DNA of 64,000 nt, from positions 53,268,918 through 53,332,917 of the forward strand of contig NC_134277.1 in the NCBI RefSeq assembly GCF_949628215.1. The letters run 5' to 3'. This DNA comes from Phalacrocorax aristotelis. Taxonomy: Eukaryota; Chordata; Aves; Suliformes; Phalacrocoracidae. This document shows, piece after piece, positions 59,176-64,000 of this stretch (the stretch's first letter is position 1; the number at the start of each line of letters is the position of its first letter). Under the pieces are notes generated by a model, which searched no databases, was not told where the DNA came from, and worked only from the letters and a program-made list of their open reading frames with translations. The position numbers and the translations under genes are program-made.

Positions 59176-60189
59176 GCACCCCAGACAAAACTCTCTGCTC
59201 TTCCCATGTAGAGCCTTGCTCAATCCAAAATCACCTGAAAGCATTCCCTACTGGAAAGGCAGGAAACACATCTTTGAAGGATGCAACAGGCTACAAATAC
59301 AACAAACAAAACACAAGAGAACAGGGAAAACAAGCAGAATTTACTTTGCCTTAACATAAAAAAAAAAGATGCATCCCAAATAAAACGTATCTTTCCACTC
59401 TCAGTAAGCATTTCTGATGAGATTTTTGCCTTTTCACCATTACATAAAGTGGTGTATGCATGCAACATAATAGAACCATTTCAGCAGTAATAACTTCCAA
59501 TCACTCAATGCATCATGATGCAGTTAGATCTACCTGCCTAATTTAGAGTGAGTGATTTTTAGAAATCTACTGTGTCTTCTGTTTTCAGCATGAAATGTTT
59601 TGTTTCAAAAAAAGAAAAAAATACTTTGACTTTGCGGGGTAATCCTGAATTCAAGAGTTTAATTAATTTTGGTATCCAGCTACTGCTTTTTCTTGCCCTC
59701 ACTCTCCCACTAAATGTTTTACATACACTTCAAGTTCTTCTAAACAAATACATGGTTCTTTTTCTTCATTATTTTATGTCTAATGTTTAGCAGGAAATTA
59801 GTGTTTCAAAATGTCAACATTTTCTCAAGCTACTTTTCCCCTATAATCACATTCAAATATTTGGAGCTGGCAGTCTTGTTGGTAAATATTAACATACTCC
59901 TGTCAGTCTTGCAAAGGACAGAATCTTTTGTTAGCCCTTACAGGATTAGCAAAAGTTCTGACTCTTCAAGACTATGGATTTCTGAACAGCTGTACAAATA
60001 TTGGAGCTTTTTTGGGTTAACAATTATCTGCCGACAATTAGCATCTTCATAAGGATGGCCCATGGCACATCATTTAAAATTAACGTTGGTTAGCAAAATT
60101 TCTTCTGTGAATGAAATACTAATCAAGTACTTCCCTTTTTCTCTACACAGATGAGACTAGCTGCAACATGAGAAGGGAGACAAAAAACC

Positions 60190-60236
60190 TGACCCCAAAA
60201 AAAAACCCCAAAACAAAACCACCAAACCCCAACACA
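60190..60236 (+). repeat. A/C low-complexity tract in intron
   Basis: GACCCCAAAAAAAAACCCC and AAAACAAAACCACC units, the same type as the tracts at 39500 and 51815. Confidence 0.7.
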
Positions 60237-63200
60237 TTCAGCTTTTTCTTTTATATCTCAAACACATTTTTGGTGGTCAGAAGAGACCACCAGCAACCCC
60301 TGGAATGGTTTGCAAACCATGGTAAATAGTCTCCAGAATAATATTAAAGCAGGTAAGTATGGAGAATTAGCGATTAAAAAACTGGAACAATGAAGTACAA
60401 TCCAACAGCGTGGGGGAAATAATGGCATGGGGGAAATAAGTGCTTTAGAGGTTAAAATAAAATAACTAACAGGTTGTTCTCAACTGAGCTACATAAATCT
60501 TTCACATTCATTTCCAAATCACTCACTGTAAATGACCAGAAATCCTAATCTGTGATAACCAGTTAGCATATCTACTTGCAGCTAAACTGCAAGGGTTCAA
60601 TACATGGGGTTTTTTTTTTTTAATTCAACTTCTATCCATCAGCTCTTGTTAATACTTTATTACTACAAAGAAACTTAAAACTGCAAGTATCTCCTCCCTT
60701 TGATAATAGAAATGAATTGTTATCCTTAAACCTTAATGACACTGCTTTTTTTCACCATTCATTGTTGTGGCACACCGAGAACATGGCATATTTACCACTG
60801 CCTCCAACTTTTCAGCTTCTGCCGTTCTTACTCAAATACCTAAAACAAATGGACAAGCAATCCAGTCCAACCCAGCTTCCAGGTGTATGTGTGACTCCCA
60901 TTGGAGACTGCTATCTTCTCAATCATGTATTACATCTCCTGATAATGCACCACACTACATCTTCTAGCTACCACATCACTCTGAAAATCCAGGATAATTT
61001 TTCTACTGTATTTTTAGGATCCTGTTTTCTAAAATCCAAGCCCTGAACTTAAAAACATGACTTAAGTCCTTAGATTTATGACCCCATGTGAGAATACACT
61101 AAACATACCGAGTGATCAGGATCACTAACCAATATTGAACATCCTCAGTGTATTCTCTGCATGTTTCATTTCCTACTGCTTCATTAAATAAGAAAGAAAT
61201 TACTCTTGCAGAAATCACTAGAAGTTTTTCTATTCTTCACTAACAATTACTTGGCTATCTATCAGTCAAACAATATTTCACGCTTATGCCCTGTGACAGT
61301 CAACTGCCCCACTGGGAATGTGACCACACATGCTGTCTGTACTTAGGAATTTCAAGTTGCTTTCCCAAGCTCCAAGTGGGACTACAGGAACCGCCTAGGC
61401 ACCACCCACCTGCTAGGAAAACGCTTTTGGTGATCGCAGCATCATAAACCGACACTTCAGTTAGATTGCTCAAAGAAGTATGCTTCGTGTAGTGTCACCA
61501 AGATGACAACCCAGTCTCTGTCACTGTATCTGTTAACTGAGAATGGTAGGAACTGCAGATTCAGAAGGTGCATTAACTGCTAACAACTCTGGTGAGCGAG
61601 AGGAGGTAACTCACCCCAGTGGGGCTTGTAGCTTATTAGAGACAAGCCACCAACAACTAATGTACCAGGGTAAAGGGTTTTTCTACAAATTGCACAATTT
61701 TTTCAAAGCTTCCACAGCATTCTAAGTAGAAGTTAGTATTTATTTTCTTGATATGAACAGCCTAAAGCTGCAGTTGCTTTACTGATTTATCAAAATTAAG
61801 ATATCCAACAATATGTGTGTTCTCTGGTATGAGGGGGCAGTGATTTTTAGTGCATTTGACAGCCCCAACCAGTTATTACAAAGGAATCAAATTCAACAGA
61901 AAAATGCTGTACTTCTCCACAACTTACATATACAGAATGTTTACATCAAAGTGTATTTTATTTTTAAGAGGTGAGCCATTTTTTTCATGGAATTTTTTTC
62001 ATTTTACAAATTCTAATTATTGTGACAGTCTTTGTTTAAAATATAAACCCATCAGTTTGATGCTGGTGACTCAGAGGGCTAAAAAGCTTGGGAGAAGACA
62101 AAAAATAATGCATTTTGTCTTATTTGATCCTTGTACAATTCAGTTTATGCACGACAACATGTGCAGCTTTATGCAAATACGCAATGCTTTGATGGCACTG
62201 TAACACACAGTGTTTTTTACTTTTATACAGAAGGGAAGGTACATGAATAATCAAAGAGCCTGAACTACACTGAACGGTATGATGGAACCATCCTGTCACA
62301 GAGAGGGAGTGATGCTTTGCCATGGCATTACAGATGACCACAAAAACGAAGACTACAAGATGCTTTTAATTTTAAGTCTGATTTTACAAGCTTTCATAAA
62401 GGCCAGTTCCTGTCTTCAGTGCTCTACAAAATACGAACCATCATTTTGATAAACATACAAGAACATCCAAATGAAACCCATCAAGAGGAGGGGTGAGAGC
62501 AGCACCGTGCTACACAGCTGCTCCTACATACCTACAGTTCCAGGTTGGACGGTGTCATGTGAAATCCTGAAAAAAGTTCAACTTTCTATTTTATAGATGT
62601 TTATAAAGGAAAGAAAGCCAAAGCTCCACCATTTCACAACTTGAATTGGGAGCTTAAGTTATGGAAGTAACATCTGTTAGAGCCACAAAGCTGATCCTGG
62701 CAAAACAGAGTAACAGAGAAGTCCTCCAGCAATAAACTCACTTTTGCCTATCAGCAACTGCATCAACAGCAACAAAACTTCGGCACTCAGGATACAGTAT
62801 GGCAATTTAATCAACTTTCTTAGGGCAAAATTTCAATTTTAAGTGCAATAATTGAGGACAGACTCTTGGCGTATTTTTCTTGTCACAGACGCCATTTAAA
62901 TAATTCAGAAAAGCCATTCAAAGCAGGGAAGTACTTCAGAATACCACTGCAACAGATTCTAGGTAGCATTTTTCAAGTACTCGTTCCCCCCAAAGCAGAA
63001 GGAGTTCTAGCTTTCTACAACTGAGATTAAAACAGCCATGAAACAATGGCTTTATTTCACAAGTGAGATATTGGCTGCTGCCAAAAGAAATGGACACCTA
63101 TTCCCAGCCTACCACTTGCACTAGAATTCATAACGCAGCATGGTAAGGCAAGAAGAAATCCAGCAAACCAGGGTATTAGGGGCTTAAGGATGGGAAAAGA

Positions 63201-64000
63201 GGTGGAAGGAAGACATCAGACAGATGAGGTAAGACAAATCTACAGGTTTTCAAAAAGAGGGGACAGTAAATGTAAAAATCTGCATTTAAAACTTGACCTC
63301 TTCTCTGCAACAGAACATCCACCAACAATTCACAAGTCAAAGAATTTGTGGCACTTCATGAAGAAAGTCACATTTGCTCTAGTTACAAACATAGGCTTTG
63401 CTCCCAATAAATAGCATGTCTGCAAAGTAGCCATTTAAACAGGATATATTACCTAAACAAACACGATACAAAGGAAGCAAGCCTTCAGCATTTTAAAAAA
63501 GTTCTAGTCTAGTAAAACCAAGGAAGCAAAATCAGAAATTTCTCTTCATTTTTAGTACTTCAATATGAATGCAGATGAAAAAAAACACTCCATGCCATTG
63601 GTCCACCTATATCTAGAGTACCAACAACAGCTGAAGTGCGACAACCTGGGCTTCAGCATCCAAGCTTGCGTTGAATTGTAAGTACACAATTAGCAGCCTC
63701 AGCCCAGGCTCGCCAAAGTTTACCTCGCTTTGTTTTCTACATTAGTTAAAAGAAAAACTACTATGTCTGATCAAGCTGTAGTCATACTGCAATGCAGTTT
63801 GAGACATTACAAGCAACAAGAAGTTGTCAAAACTGGCCTACATGGAAAATCTGAATGCACACACTATCTGTGAAATAACTGGGTTAAGGGATTCAACTGG
63901 AAATGACAGAAGCTGCAGAGCTCCAGGACAACAATCTTCTATGGTTAGGCCGTATAACCAGCACATACCTTGAATTTTCACAGGCTTTGACAAAGCCAAA

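Larger units (their letters stand above)
28660..64000 (-). other. SEPTIN7: septin-7 gene (SEPTIN7), partial: 5' exons beyond the right edge
   Basis: Septin-7 is a GTP-binding cytoskeletal protein. It forms hetero-oligomers with SEPT2/6/9-group septins that assemble into filaments at the cell cortex, cleavage furrow and ciliary or dendritic-spine bases (family knowledge). Eleven minus-strand coding exons between 29647 and 56247 join with intact frame (1145 nt). They encode residues 58-437 by human-isoform numbering plus two bases of Gly57. All introns are GT-AG. In order, the product has the P-loop GESGLGKST (57-65), DTPG (113-116), AKAD (194-197), the septin unique element (about 260-310) and a charged coiled coil (about 335-430), ending KNKKKGKIF. 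The exons for residues 1-56 and the promoter are not in the window. I searched 56248-64000 on the minus strand for the expected residues before the P-loop (ending TLMVVG) and did not find them. Identity is from remembered septin-7 sequence and is very secure. Confidence 0.97.
56248..64000 (-). other. SEPTIN7: septin-7 5' intron, partial (at least 7,753 bp)
   Basis: Intron upstream of the P-loop exon, running off the window. It holds a G19 run plus GC-rich tail (56640-56670), a GT microsatellite (56817-56842), a CAA-rich tract (59138-59175) and an A/C tract (60190-60236). An exon-like GTATGT donor lies at the extreme right edge (63963-63968). Confidence 0.8.

Noticed and set aside
1..64000. 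Bacterial-type features (operons, insertion sequences, CRISPR, phage genes)
   Set aside because: Split genes with GT-AG introns, CR1 LINEs and a vertebrate septin show this is nuclear vertebrate DNA; no regularly spaced repeats or dense ORFs exist.

Overview
The window comes from a vertebrate nuclear genome, almost certainly a bird. Two lines of evidence support this. Eleven coding exons on the minus strand spell out all but the first ~57 residues of septin-7, with split genes, GT-AG introns and long AT-rich introns. Two truncated CR1 LINEs are present, and one ends in the degenerate ATTCTATGA-type tail typical of avian CR1. Nothing bacterial, phage-like or CRISPR-like is visible.

Layout. 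Positions 1 to about 26,500 are GC-richer and gene-poor. They look intergenic, lying downstream of septin-7. The only features I can name there are two CR1 fragments (18,771-19,390 minus and 25,775-26,192 plus), small tandem duplications, poly-A tracts and a very long T15/G23 homopolymer. Two short stretches with protein-like translation next to plausible splice acceptors (17,151-17,443 minus; 19,486-19,605 plus) could be exons of a gene I do not recognise; support is weak. From about 26,500 the sequence becomes AT-rich. A canonical poly(A) signal at 28,682-28,687 (minus) closes a roughly 1 kb septin-7 3' UTR, and more distal signals near 27,095-27,157 could extend it. From 29,647 to 56,247 lie the septin-7 exons. 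From 56,248 to the right edge is intron; the exons for the N-terminus and the promoter lie beyond 64,000.

The septin-7 model is internally consistent. The eleven exons total 1,145 nt, every junction keeps frame, and the encoded 380 residues plus 57 missing ones match my recollection of the 437-residue mammalian isoform. They carry the P-loop, DTPG and AKAD GTPase motifs, the septin unique element and the C-terminal coiled coil. The most interesting observation is a 21-nt cassette microexon (35,178-35,198) in the long intron before the coiled coil. It has good splice sites and would insert seven in-frame residues (FDTVEGM) between the GTPase/SUE core and the coiled coil.

I found no previously undescribed biological system here. 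The candidates worth checking are the microexon and its possible RBFOX element, a CpG-rich islet just past the septin-7 poly(A) signal, and the two orphan exon-like stretches.
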